The position numbers and the translations under genes were made by a program. Below, in pieces: positions 14,426 to 14,475 of a stretch of DNA of 14,475 nt (the stretch's first letter is position 1; every line of letters begins with the position of its first letter). This DNA is from JBLHKE01 sp047619485 (lineage in GTDB: Bacteria; Verrucomicrobiota; Verrucomicrobiia; Verrucomicrobiales; DEV007): NCBI GenBank assembly GCA_047619485.1, contig JBLHKE010000103.1:1-14475 (forward strand), given 5' to 3'. The notes beneath the pieces were generated by a model. It ran no database searches and was not told where the DNA came from. It worked only from the letters and a program-made list of their open reading frames with translations.

Positions 14426-14475
14426 ATGAACAGGATGCAGAAATGGTTTACCTCAGCGTGCCTGCGAATGCTCCC
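14426..14475 (+). CDS. Possible 5' end of a rightward gene (partial)
   Basis: From ATG 14426 the frame stays open to the window edge (16 codons), starting MNRMQKWFTSACLRMLP. The basic start followed by less charged residues could be the beginning of a signal peptide, but there is no Shine-Dalgarno site and too little sequence to judge. An ATG at 14435, preceded by AACAGG, is an alternative start. It is divergent from the phosphodiesterase gene, and the hairpin at 14359-14380 would lie in its leader. Confidence 0.25.
   Translation, partial: MNRMQKWFTSACLRML

Noticed and set aside
1..14475. CRISPR array, tRNA or rRNA genes, or classical IS ends
   Set aside because: I found no regularly spaced repeats, no cloverleaf-like segments and no rRNA-like stretches in the gaps. 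The transposase lacks terminal inverted repeats, as expected for a RAYT.

Overview
This is a GC-rich stretch of a bacterial chromosome that most resembles Verrucomicrobiota (Akkermansiaceae or a related marine lineage) or, less likely, Planctomycetota. The pointers are a secreted sulfatase fused to an SGNH hydrolase, a subtilase ending in an EF-hand-like segment followed by a beta-rich tail, a RAYT-type transposase of the kind common in those phyla, and weak or absent Shine-Dalgarno sites. The taxon is inferred from protein style, not from a marker gene.

Layout. At the left edge is the 5' end of a leftward gene with an N-terminal membrane segment (68 to 1). After about 300 bp of non-coding DNA comes a large secreted sulfatase + concanavalin-like + SGNH hydrolase gene (376-3366, +), then a previously untracked 42-residue lipoprotein (3432-3560, +). 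From 11033 down to 3567 five leftward genes are packed head to tail: a divergent sigma-like regulator, a single-pass membrane protein (possible anti-sigma), a TpsB/Omp85-type outer-membrane transporter with POTRA domains, a secreted subtilisin-like S8 protease, and a lipoprotein with TPR repeats and a caspase-like CHAT protease domain. Divergent from these lie a RAYT-type HUH transposase (11136-12140, +) and a short TPS-domain (filamentous haemagglutinin N-terminal type) secreted protein with a lysine-rich tail (12190-13440, +). A secreted glycerophosphodiester phosphodiesterase (13470-14306, -) follows convergently. The right edge holds a terminator-like hairpin and possibly the start of a rightward gene.

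How the genes may work together. The TpsB transporter and the TPS-domain protein are matching halves of a two-partner secretion system, about 3 kb apart. The transporter gene is in one operon with two proteases that both carry export signals, and with a sigma-like/membrane-protein pair at the front of the operon. The best reading is a regulated two-partner secretion locus with built-in proteolysis: sigma-like regulator and membrane partner -> TpsB -> S8 protease -> membrane-anchored TPR-CHAT protease, acting on or alongside a small TpsA. This is the strongest candidate for an undescribed system here. The sulfatase/esterase and the phosphodiesterase look like ordinary secreted catabolic enzymes and are probably unrelated to it.
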